Source of the DNA: Nocardioides sp.
GTDB lineage: Bacteria; Actinomycetota; Actinomycetes; Propionibacteriales; Nocardioidaceae
Assembly (NCBI GenBank): GCA_003519585.1
Contig: DOWL01000087.1
Location: forward strand, 1,480 to 16,914
DNA length: 15,435 nt
Direction of reading: 5' to 3'
Shown: positions 1 to 7,885 of the stretch, piece by piece
Numbering within the stretch: position 1 is the first letter of the stretch
Layout of the letters: every line of letters begins with the position of its first letter
Translations under genes and position numbers: made by a program
The notes under the pieces: generated by a model
Databases searched by the model: none
Told to the model about the DNA's origin: nothing
What the model saw: only the letters and a program-made list of their open reading frames with translations

Positions 1-3000
1 ACGGCGAGCTCGGCGCCGACCGCGAGCGGCGAGCCCGCGGGGCGCGTGCAGGTGATCTCGAGGTCGACGCGCCCGCAGGTCCAGCCGGGCCCGCTCGCCG
101 TCACCGGCGCGTCGGCGAGCTCGCTCGGGAGGGTGTCGACGACGGTCCACGGACCGACGGCAGGGTCAGGACCCTCGTTGGTGACCGTCACCGTCCAGGT
201 GAGGGGCGCGCCGGCGACCGGGGTGCCGGTGTGCTCCTTCGCGATCGCCAGGTCGGCGGAGTGCACCTGGGCGGCAGCGGTGTCGTCCGGGCCGGCGTAG
301 GAGGTGCCGTCGGCGTCCTGCTGCTCGCCCTCCGCGTCCTCGGCCGTGGTGCCTGCCGTGTTGACATGGTCGACGGCGGCGCCCACGCCCGGGTCGGTGA
401 CGACGTCGGCGCCGGGCGTGGCACTGAAGGTCAGCACGAGCGTGGTGCCGGTCGGCAGGTCGCCGAGGTCGGTCCAGGTGAGGACCTGCGGGTCGCCCGT
501 CACCGCCGGCTCGGCCGCGACCGGCGCGCCACCGGCGACCGACACCCGGGCGGTGTCGGCGTCGTAGGTCCAGCCGGGAGGCAGCATGTCGTCGACGTCG
601 ACGCCGTAGGCGGTGGAGGCACCGTCGCTGGAGACCACGATCCGCCACTGCAGCGGGTCGCCGATGTAGGCGATCGTGCTGCCGACCACGCTCTTCTCCA
701 CCGACACGTGCGGCAGGGCGGCCCGCACGGTCGCGGTGTCCTGCGGCCCGTCGTACTCGCGACCACCCTGGTCGGGAAGCGAGAAGTACTCGGTCACGTC
801 GGCGCTGTTGGTGAGCGGGCCCGCTTCGGCCGGCGTCGCGAGCACCGCGTCGTAGGTGAGGCTGACCGTCGCCCCGGGCGCCAGCGGACCCTCGATCGTC
901 CAGGTGATGGTGCCGCCACCGAGAGCGGCGTCCGCACCGGTGAGGACCCCGCCGTCGGAGATGGTGGCGGCATCGACGACGACGCCGGTCGGCACGTCGT
1001 CGGTCACGACCAGGTCGTGGGCGTCGCTCGTCCCGGTCCCGGCGGCGCCGTTGCTGACGTCGAGCGTGTAGCCGAAGGTCTCGCCCGGAGCCGGGGTCGT
1101 GTCGGAGACCCGCTTGTCGAGGGAGACGACCGGCTCGGTGATGGTCAGGGTCGCGGTGTCCGGGGCCGCCTCGGCCCCGAAGGTCTCGCCCGCCGAGGTG
1201 GGCGGAGCGCCGTCGGCCAGCTCCCACTTCAGGGTGGCACTGTTGACCAGCGCGTCACCGCGGGAGTTGTCGACGATGTCGGCCACCTCAGCGGTGTAGA
1301 CGAGGGTCACGACCCGCTGCTCGGGCGAGGCCAGGAGGTCACCGAGCGACCACCCGGCCAGGGTGGAGCCGGAGGGCCCTGCGGCGTCGGCGAGACGCGC
1401 CGGGGCGCCGGGCAGCGTGCACGGGTCGGCGTCCGCCTCGGCGCAGGTCGCCGACTCCAGGGCGATGGTCGAGGCGTCGATCCCCGCGGGGACCTGGTCG
1501 ATCACCGCCGCGTCGTAGAAGTTGACCTGCGAGGGCAGCGTGACCCGCACCGTCCAGCGGGCGGTCTCGCCGATCGCGTAGGTCGGCTGCTCGACCTCCT
1601 TGCCGACCGCGGCGGGCTGCACCGCGAGGGTGCGCGACGCCGGGACGCTGTAGGTGCGTTCGGTGGGTCGGTCGGCATCGGCCCGGGCGACCTTGTCGTC
1701 GTCCATGGTCGAGCCGCTGAGCTCGGCGGTGTTGGTGTACTGCTGCGAACCCCCGGCCGTGTCGGAGACGACGGCGCGGTAGGTCAGCGGGACCACGGCG
1801 CCGGGCCCGAGGTCGCCCAAGGACCACTCGATGCGGGTGGAGCCTGCAGGACAGCCGTTGGCCCCCGTCCCGGCCGAGACGTCGCGGGCGCCCGGGGTGG
1901 GCGACCCTGCCACCAGCTCGAGGCCCGACGGGAGGCAGTCGACGACGAACGCGTCGTGGAGCGGCGGCCGACCGGCAGCGTTGCGCGCGGGGAGGGTGTA
2001 GGTGATCTCCTGGCCGACCACGACGACGTCGTCGGCGTCGTCGTCCTGCTTGGTCAGGGTCGGCGAGGGCGCGACGAGGGTGAAGACGGCCGTGTCCGTC
2101 CGGGCCGGCAAGGCGGCCCCACCCGGGCCCGCCGTGGAGGCGAAGGAGGCGGTGTTGGTGCGCGTCGCGCCGTGGTTGCCGGAGTTGGAGACCAGCACGG
2201 TGAGCTGGACCGCGAAGCGCTGGTCGGTCGCCGTGTCGTTGGTCCAGGTCGCCGGGAAGGTCAGGTCGCCGTTGGCCGCCTGGGAGAAGCCGCCCGGCTG
2301 GGCAGCCGTCGTGTCACTGGCCGCGTCGGGCTGGAAGGTCCAGGACGGGGACCCCGGGACGAGCGACACGCCGGAAGGCAGGGTGTCCGTGAGCCGTCCC
2401 GCGTAGACGGTGGTGCCTCGCGGCACGACGACCGAGAAGGTGTAGGTCACCTGCTCGCCGACGGTCCCCTGGCCACCCGCGTTGTTGCCGGCCTCGGCGA
2501 CCTCGGTGGTCAGGTTCTTCTCGACGGAGGCGTCGGGGGCGAGGAGCCGGTGGGTGTCCTCGGCCGGCGGGGAGTCGGTGTCAGTCACGCCGCCGTCGAT
2601 GTTGTCCTCCGGTGCGTGACCGGCCGCGCCCCCCTGGTTGGTCGGGGAGTCGTACGTCGAGACCGCGGCGGTGTTGACAAAGGCGGCGGACACGCTGAGC
2701 TCGGGGTCGTAGGCCACCTCGTAGGTGAGGTCGACGGAGTCCCCGGCTTGTAGGACCACGGTGTCGGGCAGGTCCCAGCGCACGACCGAGCGGTCGGTGA
2801 GCCCCGCCCGGGGTGTCGGGTGGCCGGCGTCCCCGGGGTCGGTGCACACCCCGGAGTCGGACACGGCAGCCACCTGGTCGCAGGTGATGCCGGCCGGGAG
2901 GACGTCCCACACGTCGGGGCCGACGACGTCGAGGAGGTTGCGGTCGGCGGCGACGGCAGCGTTGGTGACGGTGACCGTGTACTCGACCGTGTCACCGCCT

Positions 3001-5249
3001 CGGACCGTCCCGTTCTCTGGGAGCGGCGTCGGGACCGGCGCGGTGCCGGCGACGCGCCGGGCGGACTTCTCGACCTCGACGGGCGGGGCCGCCGCGAGCG
3101 ACAGGTCGACTTGGTCGCGCAGGGAGAAGACGGCGCCGTCGGTGTTCTCGTACTGCAGCTTCGCGAGGTTGCCCAGCAGGTCGGGCGCGGGTCCGGCGGC
3201 CGGGTCACCGACGATGGCGGAGAGCCGTACCTCGAAGACACCTCCGGGCGACACGTAGCGGCCGCCGGCGCGGTCGGTGCCCACCTCCCAGGTGAGCACG
3301 TCGCCCGCCACGGCCAGGTCGAGCGCGACGGTGTTGGCCCCGGTGGGCGTCGCCGAGCCGGGCTCGTAGGTCGTCCCGGCGGGCAGGAAGTCGGTCACGA
3401 CGGCGTTGCGGGTGCTGTTGTCGTCGGAGAAGTCGACGCGTACGACGAAGCAGACCCGGTCGCCCTCGTCGAAGGTCACCAGCGGGTCGGTCGGGTCGAG
3501 GTCGTCGCGGTAGTCGCCCGCGTCGGTGCTGCAGGCGTAGGGACGCGCGGCCGGCACGTCGGGCTGGATCGACTTCTGCAGGGCCGGCGCGTCGGAGCCG
3601 AGGCCGGCGCTGGAGTCGTCCGCGACCTCGACCGGTCCGGTCGGCGCGGGACCGGCGACCGCGTCGAGCAGCGTCGTCGTGCCGACGAGCGACACCTCGT
3701 TGCGGTAGCCGTCACCCGAGACCGTCGGGTCCTGGCCGCCCCGGCCGTAGGCGCCGAGCATCCGCGCCTGGAAGGTCACCGTGGCGACGTCGGATGCCTC
3801 GAGGGCGAGCTGGGTGAAGACGATCTCGTAGGTGCCGTCGACCTGCCGGGTGACGCTGTCGAAGTCGGCACCGGTCGGGTCGGACCCCGGGACCGGGTCG
3901 CAGGCCGGCAGGCCGGCCGGGGAGAAGTTCTCGGTGCTCGACAGGGGGCAGAAGCCGTCGGGCAGCACGTCGGTCAGCACGATGCCGTCGGCGTCGGCGT
4001 ACTCGCCCGTGCTGACGGTCAGCGTCCACGTCGCGATGCCGCCGGCGGTGAACGTCCCGGGAGAGACCGACTTCTGCAGGGCGAGGTCCTCGGCAGTGAC
4101 AGTGACCTGTCCGGAGTCGGAGACCGCACGCGATCCCCCCGGCGCCAGCGCGCCCTGGTAGGTACCGGCCGCAGTGGCGCGGTTGGTGAGCGACAGCTCG
4201 CCCGCCCCTTCGCGCGTGCTGGGACCCGTGTTGTTGTCGAGGTTGGCCGTCTGGCCCAGGCCCGCGCCGCCGGGCGTGGGGCCGGGCCAGGTCGCGGTGT
4301 TGGCGCGCTGGGGGATCCCCGCGCGATACCTGACCTCGACCGCCTCGCCGGCCGCGAGGGTCCCCAGCGCCCACTCCACGCGGGTGTAGGTGCCCGCGGG
4401 GACGCCGGCCGGGTCGACGACGGTCGTCACCGAGGTGGGAGCGGGGCAGTCCGTCGTCACGTCCGGCACGGCGTCGAGCCCGGGCGCCCCGGAATACTCG
4501 GGTGCGGCGCTGTTGTCTGTCGTGCCGCAGCCGAGGAACTCCAGTCCGGCGGGGATCAGGTCGGCGAGGGTCACGCCGGTGGTCGGGTCCTCGGTGGTGT
4601 TGCGGGTGGTGAGCGTGTACACCGTGCTGTGGGCATGGACGCCGCGGAGCAGCTCGTTCTCCGGGCTCGGCTCCGACTTCGTGACCTCGATGGCCGACAC
4701 GCTCGTGCTGGTCGGCGCCGACGAGGCCTGCTCCGTGGCGCCGCCGGTGTAGGTGCCCGAGGCGGAGAAGCGCGCCAGCGTGCGCGGATCGGTGCTGGCA
4801 TAGGCGTCGCCGACGTTGGAGATGGTGGAGCCGACCGGGTGGACCACCGGGTCAGGGGTGGCGGAGAAGGACAGCTCGACGGTCGCGCCGACCGGCAGGT
4901 CGCTGATGTTCGACCAGATCAGCACCTGACGGTCGTCGGCGGTCGTGCGGACGTCGGGCTCGCCGTAGGTGTCCGGCGAGGTGGATCCCGCGACGTAGGT
5001 GACGCCGAGGGGCAGCACGTCGCGGAAGGTCACGTTGTACTCGGGGGATGCCGAGGGTCCGGCAGGGTTCGTCACGGCGAGCGAGAACTCGACGTCGTCG
5101 CCGGCGAGCACGTTCTCGGGCGCCGACTTCGACACGGTGATCTCGGCGGCGTTCGCAGGCGCCGCGACGGCGACGACCGAGCACAGTGCCGCCAGCAGGG
5201 CTAGCACGAGCGAGCCGGCAAGCGGGCGACGGGGGTGTTGCGTGGGCAC
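1..5249 (-). CDS. Giant secreted DUF11/isopeptide-repeat surface protein (3' end beyond window)
   Basis: Reading frame is open on the minus strand from a GTG at 5249 to the left edge (about 1749 codons, no stop), so the C-terminus is missing. GTG is chosen because GGAGGAG lies 7 nt upstream. Residues 1-34 form a signal peptide: basic start (HPRRP), hydrophobic core (LVLALLAAL) and an ANA-AE cleavage site. The rest is about eleven beta-sandwich repeats of 140-200 residues. Each opens with a lysine motif such as ITVSKS, IEVTKS, LALQKS, VEVEKS, VSLDKR or LAIAKE, near residues 35, 184, 384, 554, 722, 905, 1061, 1212, 1374, 1514 and 1666. Each closes with an Asn strand such as NTAELS, NSADVT or VNTAAVS. 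Stock DUF11 phrases recur (WTVTVTN, LPSGVSLV, LTYRAVV). These repeats are known from extracellular adhesins and fimbria-like proteins; a role on the cell surface is inferred. Any sortase or membrane anchor would lie off-window. Family call secure, ligand unknown. Confidence 0.93.
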   Translation of the reverse strand, partial: MPTQHPRRPLAGSLVLALLAALCSVVAVAAPANAAEITVSKSAPENVLAGDDVEFSLAVTNPAGPSASPEYNVTFRDVLPLGVTYVAGSTSPDTYGEPDVRTTADDRQVLIWSNISDLPVGATVELSFSATPDPVVHPVGSTISNVGDAYASTDPRTLARFSASGTYTGGATEQASSAPTSTSVSAIEVTKSEPSPENELLRGVHAHSTVYTLTTRNTTEDPTTGVTLADLIPAGLEFLGCGTTDNSAAPEYSGAPGLDAVPDVTTDCPAPTSVTTVVDPAGVPAGTYTRVEWALGTLAAGEAVEVRYRAGIPQRANTATWPGPTPGGAGLGQTANLDNNTGPSTREGAGELSLTNRATAAGTYQGALAPGGSRAVSDSGQVTVTAEDLALQKSVSPGTFTAGGIATWTLTVSTGEYADADGIVLTDVLPDGFCPLSSTENFSPAGLPACDPVPGSDPTGADFDSVTRQVDGTYEIVFTQLALEASDVATVTFQARMLGAYGRGGQDPTVSGDGYRNEVSLVGTTTLLDAVAGPAPTGPVEVADDSSAGLGSDAPALQKSIQPDVPAARPYACSTDAGDYRDDLDPTDPLVTFDEGDRVCFVVRVDFSDDNSTRNAVVTDFLPAGTTYEPGSATPTGANTVALDLAVAGDVLTWEVGTDRAGGRYVSPGGVFEVRLSAIVGDPAAGPAPDLLGNLAKLQYENTDGAVFSLRDQVDLSLAAAPPVEVEKSARRVAGTAPVPTPLPENGTVRGGDTVEYTVTVTNAAVAADRNLLDVVGPDVWDVLPAGITCDQVAAVSDSGVCTDPGDAGHPTPRAGLTDRSVVRWDLPDTVVLQAGDSVDLTYEVAYDPELSVSAAFVNTAAVSTYDSPTNQGGAAGHAPEDNIDGGVTDTDSPPAEDTHRLLAPDASVEKNLTTEVAEAGNNAGGQGTVGEQVTYTFSVVVPRGTTVYAGRLTDTLPSGVSLVPGSPSWTFQPDAASDTTAAQPGGFSQAANGDLTFPATWTNDTATDQRFAVQLTVLVSNSGNHGATRTNTASFASTAGPGGAALPARTDTAVFTLVAPSPTLTKQDDDADDVVVVGQEITYTLPARNAAGRPPLHDAFVVDCLPSGLELVAGSPTPGARDVSAGTGANGCPAGSTRIEWSLGDLGPGAVVPLTYRAVVSDTAGGSQQYTNTAELSGSTMDDDKVARADADRPTERTYSVPASRTLAVQPAAVGKEVEQPTYAIGETARWTVRVTLPSQVNFYDAAVIDQVPAGIDASTIALESATCAEADADPCTLPGAPARLADAAGPSGSTLAGWSLGDLLASPEQRVVTLVYTAEVADIVDNSRGDALVNSATLKWELADGAPPTSAGETFGAEAAPDTATLTITEPVVSLDKRVSDTTPAPGETFGYTLDVSNGAAGTGTSDAHDLVVTDDVPTGVVVDAATISDGGVLTGADAALGGGTITWTIEGPLAPGATVSLTYDAVLATPAEAGPLTNSADVTEYFSLPDQGGREYDGPQDTATVRAALPHVSVEKSVVGSTIAYIGDPLQWRIVVSSDGASTAYGVDVDDMLPPGWTYDADTARVSVAGGAPVAAEPAVTGDPQVLTWTDLGDLPTGTTLVLTFSATPGADVVTDPGVGAAVDHVNTAGTTAEDAEGEQQDADGTSYAGPDDTAAAQVHSADLAIAKEHTGTPVAGAPLTWTVTVTNEGPDPAVGPWTVVDTLPSELADAPVTASGPGWTCGRVDLEITCTRPAGSPLAVGAELA

Positions 5250-5256
5250 GTTCGAA

Positions 5257-5263
5257 CTCCTCC
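5257..5263 (-). promoter_or_regulatory. Shine-Dalgarno site deciding the GTG start of the DUF11 protein
   Basis: GGAGGAG read on the minus strand, 7 nt before the GTG at 5249. No ATG with comparable spacing is in frame nearby, and the signal peptide begins immediately after this GTG. Confidence 0.85.
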
Positions 5264-5330
5264 GGATTCGGCGAAGGTGAGCACAGGCCCAATCGTGGTG
5301 GGGACGACGTGGGCACCCTCCGCCACCGGA

Positions 5331-5375
5331 AGGCTAGACCAGTTCGGACCGCTACGGCCCGGGATCGACCAATTC
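5331..5375 (-). promoter_or_regulatory. Possible promoter/operator of the DUF11 gene: two GAAYTGGTC repeats before a TAGCCT box
   Basis: On the minus strand GAATTGGTC (5375-5367) and GAACTGGTC (5345-5337) are direct repeats exactly 30 bp apart. The second is followed at once by TAGCCT (5336-5331), which fits the actinobacterial -10 pattern TAnnnT. This would give a leader of about 75-80 nt before the GTG. No clear -35 hexamer is visible. Promoter and operator roles are inferred from spacing only. Confidence 0.3.
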
Positions 5376-5453
5376 AGGCACGGACCGGCTACTGCCGTCT
5401 CGCGGCACGGAGCCCTCGAGTTCGACATGGGCGAGCCGTGGGTTCGGGTCCAC

Positions 5454-5796
5454 GACGCGGTGGCCGGCCGCATCGTTCACTCCGACCGGGGCAGCCAGAC
5501 CCGATTCAATCGATCGTCGCACCGCCCAGCGGGCGCTGAAGGGGCACGGCCTGATCGGATCGATGGGCCGTATCGGCGCGGCCGGTGACAACGCCGCCAT
5601 GGAGCGCTTCTTCAGCCTGCTGCAGTAGAACGTCCTCAACCGGCGCTCCTGGGATACCCGCGAGGAGCTGCGGATCGCCATCGTGATCTGGGTCGAACGC
5701 ACCTGCCACCGCCGCCGACGTCAAGACGCCCTCGGCCGATTGACCCCCGTTGAGTACGAGACCATGATGACCGCACCAGCCGCTCAGGCTGCGTGA
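5454..5796 (+). pseudogene. IS3-family transposase, C-terminal remnant (frameshift and in-frame stop)
   Basis: The translation carries hallmarks of the DDE integrase core of IS3-family OrfB: VHSDRGSQ (second Asp) at 5475-5498, then in another frame RALKGHGLIGSMGR, GAAGDNAAMERFFSLLQ (the DDE Glu in AAMERFF), RREELRIAIV-like and CHRRRRQDALGRLTPVEYE, ending at TGA 5794-5796. Two lesions are visible. The frame changes between the HSDRG block and the RALK block (5499-5520). A TAG at 5626-5628 replaces the Lys codon normally found in LLQKNVL. Sequence upstream of 5454 no longer matches, so the 5' half and left terminus are lost. The following AACCTGTCACC (5800-5810) may be part of the right IS end. 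Dead copy; it lies upstream of and divergent from the DUF11 gene. Confidence 0.85.
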
Positions 5797-5821
5797 CCCA
5801 ACCTGTCACCTAGTCGCGCAG

Positions 5822-6184
5822 CAACCCCCTCCATACGGGGGCGAGTTTGGGATCACGGTCGAGCTTGGATCGGTTTGGGGTCGCCGCGGCATCGCCCCTG
5901 CTGTGAAGACTTTGCTCGATGGGTTGATAAGCGCCCTGCACGTCCACGACTTGTCGAGTCGTGAACACGTGGCGGCTGCTCTGGACGAAGTCGGCGACGG
6001 CGAGCGTCTGTGGGAGCTTCTCAACGATCCCGCAATGGCCATTCTGGGTCCACGACGCTTGGTCCGCCCTCACGGCAGGGGCATCGCGTGGAACCCGGCC
6101 GACGAACGCTGCGGTTTCTTCCAGTTCACGAGGTCCGCGCAGGCCGATGCCGTGACCGTCAGGATCCACGCGTTGTCGCGCTGA
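5822..6184 (+). pseudogene. 5'-truncated gene of unknown function next to the IS3 remnant
   Basis: An open frame runs from the IS3 right-end region to TGA 6182-6184. The first conventional start is GTG 5903 (93 aa), but it has no Shine-Dalgarno site. The protein-like sequence continues upstream of it (PYGGEFGITVEL at about 5831-5866, then GSVWGRRGIAPAV), so the real N-terminus was probably removed or displaced by the IS. The protein looks soluble, with LLDGLISALHVHD, LWELLNDPAMAILGPRR and GIAWNPADERCGFF. I do not recognise the family. It converges with the glycosylase-like gene, with only 9 bp between the stop codons. Alternatively a short intact gene starting at 5903; less likely given the upstream coding character. 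Confidence 0.45.
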
Positions 6185-6193
6185 AGTTCAGCG

Positions 6194-7072
6194 TCAGGCC
6201 TGCCCATTGAGTTGGAGCGCAGCTTGCAACGTTGGGGCGATGACCTTTGTGACGTATGGAGCACTTGGTCGATCGCCCCACCTGATGTTCCCGTGAGCAG
6301 ACGGGTGGGAGAAGCGGCAAACGACAACCCGGCGCCCATCGAGGATGGCCTCGTACAGGTGCTCCGTGTGCTCTCGTTCTGGGGCCAGAACCCCGGTCGC
6401 CCACTTGGCGACCTTGGTGCCCTGGAGGATCACGATCGTGGGCTCAAGTATCGACAGCGTGGCGGAGAAGTGGGTGCCGCAGTTGCGGGCCATGGTGCCG
6501 GTGGGTCGCCCTTGGCTACCTCCGGGCGGGCCAGCTGAGCAGAGCAGGCGGTTCACTAGGGCAAACGCGTCAAAGAGATGGAAGCGTCGACCCGTCGTGG
6601 GAAGCACGAACTCGCCCTCGTAGTCCGTACCGAGCCCGGTTCCCAAGAGCAGCCTCAGCGCGGTGGTCGTGCCTCTCATGTGGGGATTGCGTCCGGGGTA
6701 TCCGTCCTGCGCGTAGTAGCGGTGCGCCAACCCCGACCCGTTCAGGACCTGCTGATACCGCGTTTCCATGGTGACCCCGCTGAGGTACATGGCCGCCGAT
6801 GGACCCTTGGCGAGACCGGACTCTTGACCCACGACCGCGATGCGTAAGGGCGCTCCGTCAATAGTCATGTCGAACCGCCGGCCGACGTGACTCATGATGC
6901 CTTCCCTGAAGGCATCGCCCTGGTGCCGCGAATTGCGGCACTGCTGGTAGCTCGGACAGATGAACTGGCCATCCGACAGGAGGCTGCTTTCGACGTACCT
7001 GCTTAGCCTCGCGATGCGACTTCTCGTTGCCGGGAGATCCACGCTGACCTGCCGGTCCCGCGGCTCAGGCAC
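6194..7072 (-). CDS. Uracil-DNA glycosylase superfamily protein with Fe-S-type cysteines
   Basis: A 292-residue product from GTG 7072, which overlaps the stop of the upstream gene by 8 bp (translational coupling). A longer in-frame extension to 7324 is rejected because that stretch is out-of-frame shadow of the upstream gene. Seen: RIAVVGQESG (residues 78-86), in the position of UDG motif A (GQDPY or GEAPG), and FSHPSAHGNIRWG (254-266), matching the UDG HPS motif. Cysteines at 39, 45, 178 and 198 occur as an N-terminal pair plus a pair flanking GPPG, followed by LEPTIVILQGTKVAKW. Family 4/5 UDGs have the same layout (Cys pair; C...PPG...C; LxPxVVVxLG), where they ligate a 4Fe-4S cluster. Likely recognises or excises a base in DNA; substrate unknown. 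The first spacing is C-x5-C, not the usual C-x2-C, and motif A is atypical, so catalysis is uncertain. May be a repair enzyme or an anti-phage glycosylase. Confidence 0.72.
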   Translation of the reverse strand: MPEPRDRQVSVDLPATRSRIARLSRYVESSLLSDGQFICPSYQQCRNSRHQGDAFREGIMSHVGRRFDMTIDGAPLRIAVVGQESGLAKGPSAAMYLSGVTMETRYQQVLNGSGLAHRYYAQDGYPGRNPHMRGTTTALRLLLGTGLGTDYEGEFVLPTTGRRFHLFDAFALVNRLLCSAGPPGGSQGRPTGTMARNCGTHFSATLSILEPTIVILQGTKVAKWATGVLAPEREHTEHLYEAILDGRRVVVCRFSHPSAHGNIRWGDRPSAPYVTKVIAPTLQAALQLNGQA

Positions 7073-7376
7073 GGCGGCTACCGGCGGTCCTCGCAACCAA
7101 TAGCGGGACGAGTCGATCTCTCCAGGTCGGTACGTGAATGTGCCCGCTCGACATGCCTCCGTGCGCGAACTGCTCGCGATACACGGACTCCTGCGCTTCC
7201 CGGCGAATGTCGACACCCGCCAGGTCTTCGATGAGGGTGACGAGCAGGTTCTCCACGCCGTCGTCGGTGGGCGGGACCGTCTCGTCGAGAGCATCTCGAA
7301 GTTCCTGCCAGAGGTACTGATCACCGCGCAGCCCCCACTGCTCGGGCTCGGGAATGAACAAGGACCCCATCCTCAC
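7065..7376 (-). CDS. Small conserved-looking protein of unknown function, overlapping the UDG-like gene
   Basis: A 103-residue acidic soluble protein from GTG 7376 to TGA 7065-7067. Seen: FIPEPEQWGLRGDQYLW near the N-terminus, a Leu-rich acidic middle (ENLLVTLIEDLAGVD), and a C-terminal block AHGGMSSGHI followed by TWRDRLVPLL. I cannot name the family. An internal ATG at 7370, two codons in, is an alternative start. Support for the GTG is a TAGTCT box 6 nt upstream, suggesting a leaderless message. The gene overlaps the downstream glycosylase-like gene by 8 bp, so the two are almost certainly co-translated and may work together as partner or regulator. It is divergent from the DUF6112-like gene, with 51 bp between start codons. 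Confidence 0.72.
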   Translation of the reverse strand: MRMGSLFIPEPEQWGLRGDQYLWQELRDALDETVPPTDDGVENLLVTLIEDLAGVDIRREAQESVYREQFAHGGMSSGHIHVPTWRDRLVPLLVARTAGSRRA

Positions 7377-7382
7377 GTCGTC

Positions 7383-7388
7383 AGACTA
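7383..7388 (-). promoter_or_regulatory. Putative -10 box of a leaderless promoter for the 103-aa/UDG-like operon
   Basis: TAGTCT on the minus strand (7388-7383) matches the actinobacterial TAnnnT -10 pattern and ends 6 nt before the GTG at 7376, placing transcription start at or next to the start codon. No Shine-Dalgarno site precedes the GTG, as expected for leaderless messages, which are common in actinobacteria. Inferred from sequence only. Confidence 0.4.
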
Positions 7389-7427
7389 CGGGAGCGGGCG
7401 GAGGCGATCGGGGGACGGAGAGCCCCG

Positions 7428-7745
7428 GTGCTTCGGTCAACGCACCTGATGGTCATGACCCTGATGCTGGTGACTTTCACGGACGTCGGCCCGAACTTCG
7501 GAGCCGTCGGCGGATCAGGCGAGCTCCGCGCCATCGTCGGCGCGCTCCTGACCTACGGACTGATCGTCGCGGTGCTCATGCTGGTCGTCTCAGCAACGAC
7601 CTGGGCGATCGCTTCCAGCTCGGGAAGTTGGCACACCGCTCAGAAGGCGAAGCTCGGCTGCGTCGTCGCGATTGGCGGAGCGGCGCTCACAGGGGCCGCG
7701 CTCACGTGGGCCAACTGGCTGCTGGACATCGGCCCGCACCTCTAA
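7428..7745 (+). CDS. Small membrane protein, DUF6112-like (conjugative element associated)
   Basis: A 105-residue product from GTG 7428, with GGAG 7 nt upstream; ATG 7449 is an alternative. The frame stays open further upstream, but that part overlaps the divergent 103-aa gene and is rejected. Seen: VTFTDVGPN near residue 16, a helix over about residues 34-62 (AIVGALLTYGLIVAVLML then SATTWAIA), a short polar loop SSSGSWHTAQKAK, and a second helix (VVAIGGAALTGAALTWANWL). Order and spacing fit the DUF6112 family: a PN motif, a VGALLT helix, a SxN/SW-x-K loop and a second helix. These proteins sit in type-IV-secretion-like gene clusters of actinobacterial integrative elements, so it is probably an inner-membrane part of a transfer apparatus. 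The partner genes normally expected downstream are absent: an IS1380 element begins right after the stop codon. Confidence 0.6.
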   Translation: MLRSTHLMVMTLMLVTFTDVGPNFGAVGGSGELRAIVGALLTYGLIVAVLMLVVSATTWAIASSSGSWHTAQKAKLGCVVAIGGAALTGAALTWANWLLDIGPHL

Positions 7746-7746
7746 G

Positions 7747-7765
7747 CCTCGATCCACCGATGAGC
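7747..7765 (+). repeat. Left terminal inverted repeat of the IS1380 element
   Basis: CCTCGATCCACCGATGAGC, the exact reverse complement of 9399-9417. It begins 1 bp after the TAA stop (7743-7745) of the DUF6112-like gene. Confidence 0.93.
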
Positions 7766-7885
7766 CGGGTTGGCGTAGGTCGGCAGCGATGAGGGCGGCT
7801 TCGGCGGGTGTGGGCGTGGTTGGGTGACCGGCCTTGCTGCCGGGTCGTTCCGTTGGGTCCTGGGTAGTGCCGGTGTCGGCGGTGA

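Noticed and set aside
231..5204. Two very long plus-strand open frames (231-2753 and 2820-5204, about 800 codons each)
   Set aside because: They are antisense to the DUF11 gene and arise from its extreme GC3 codon use. Their translations are Gly/Arg/Val-rich with no domains and no ribosome sites, while the minus frame gives clear DUF11 repeats and a signal peptide.
5810..6169. Minus-strand 119-codon frame opposite the truncated unknown gene
   Set aside because: Its composition is less protein-like than the plus frame, and it runs into the IS3 end without a plausible ribosome site.
7073..7324. N-terminal extension of the UDG-like protein to 7324
   Set aside because: This stretch is Ser/Arg-rich shadow sequence overlapping the better-supported 103-aa gene in another frame. 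The start at GTG 7072 is coupled to that gene's stop.
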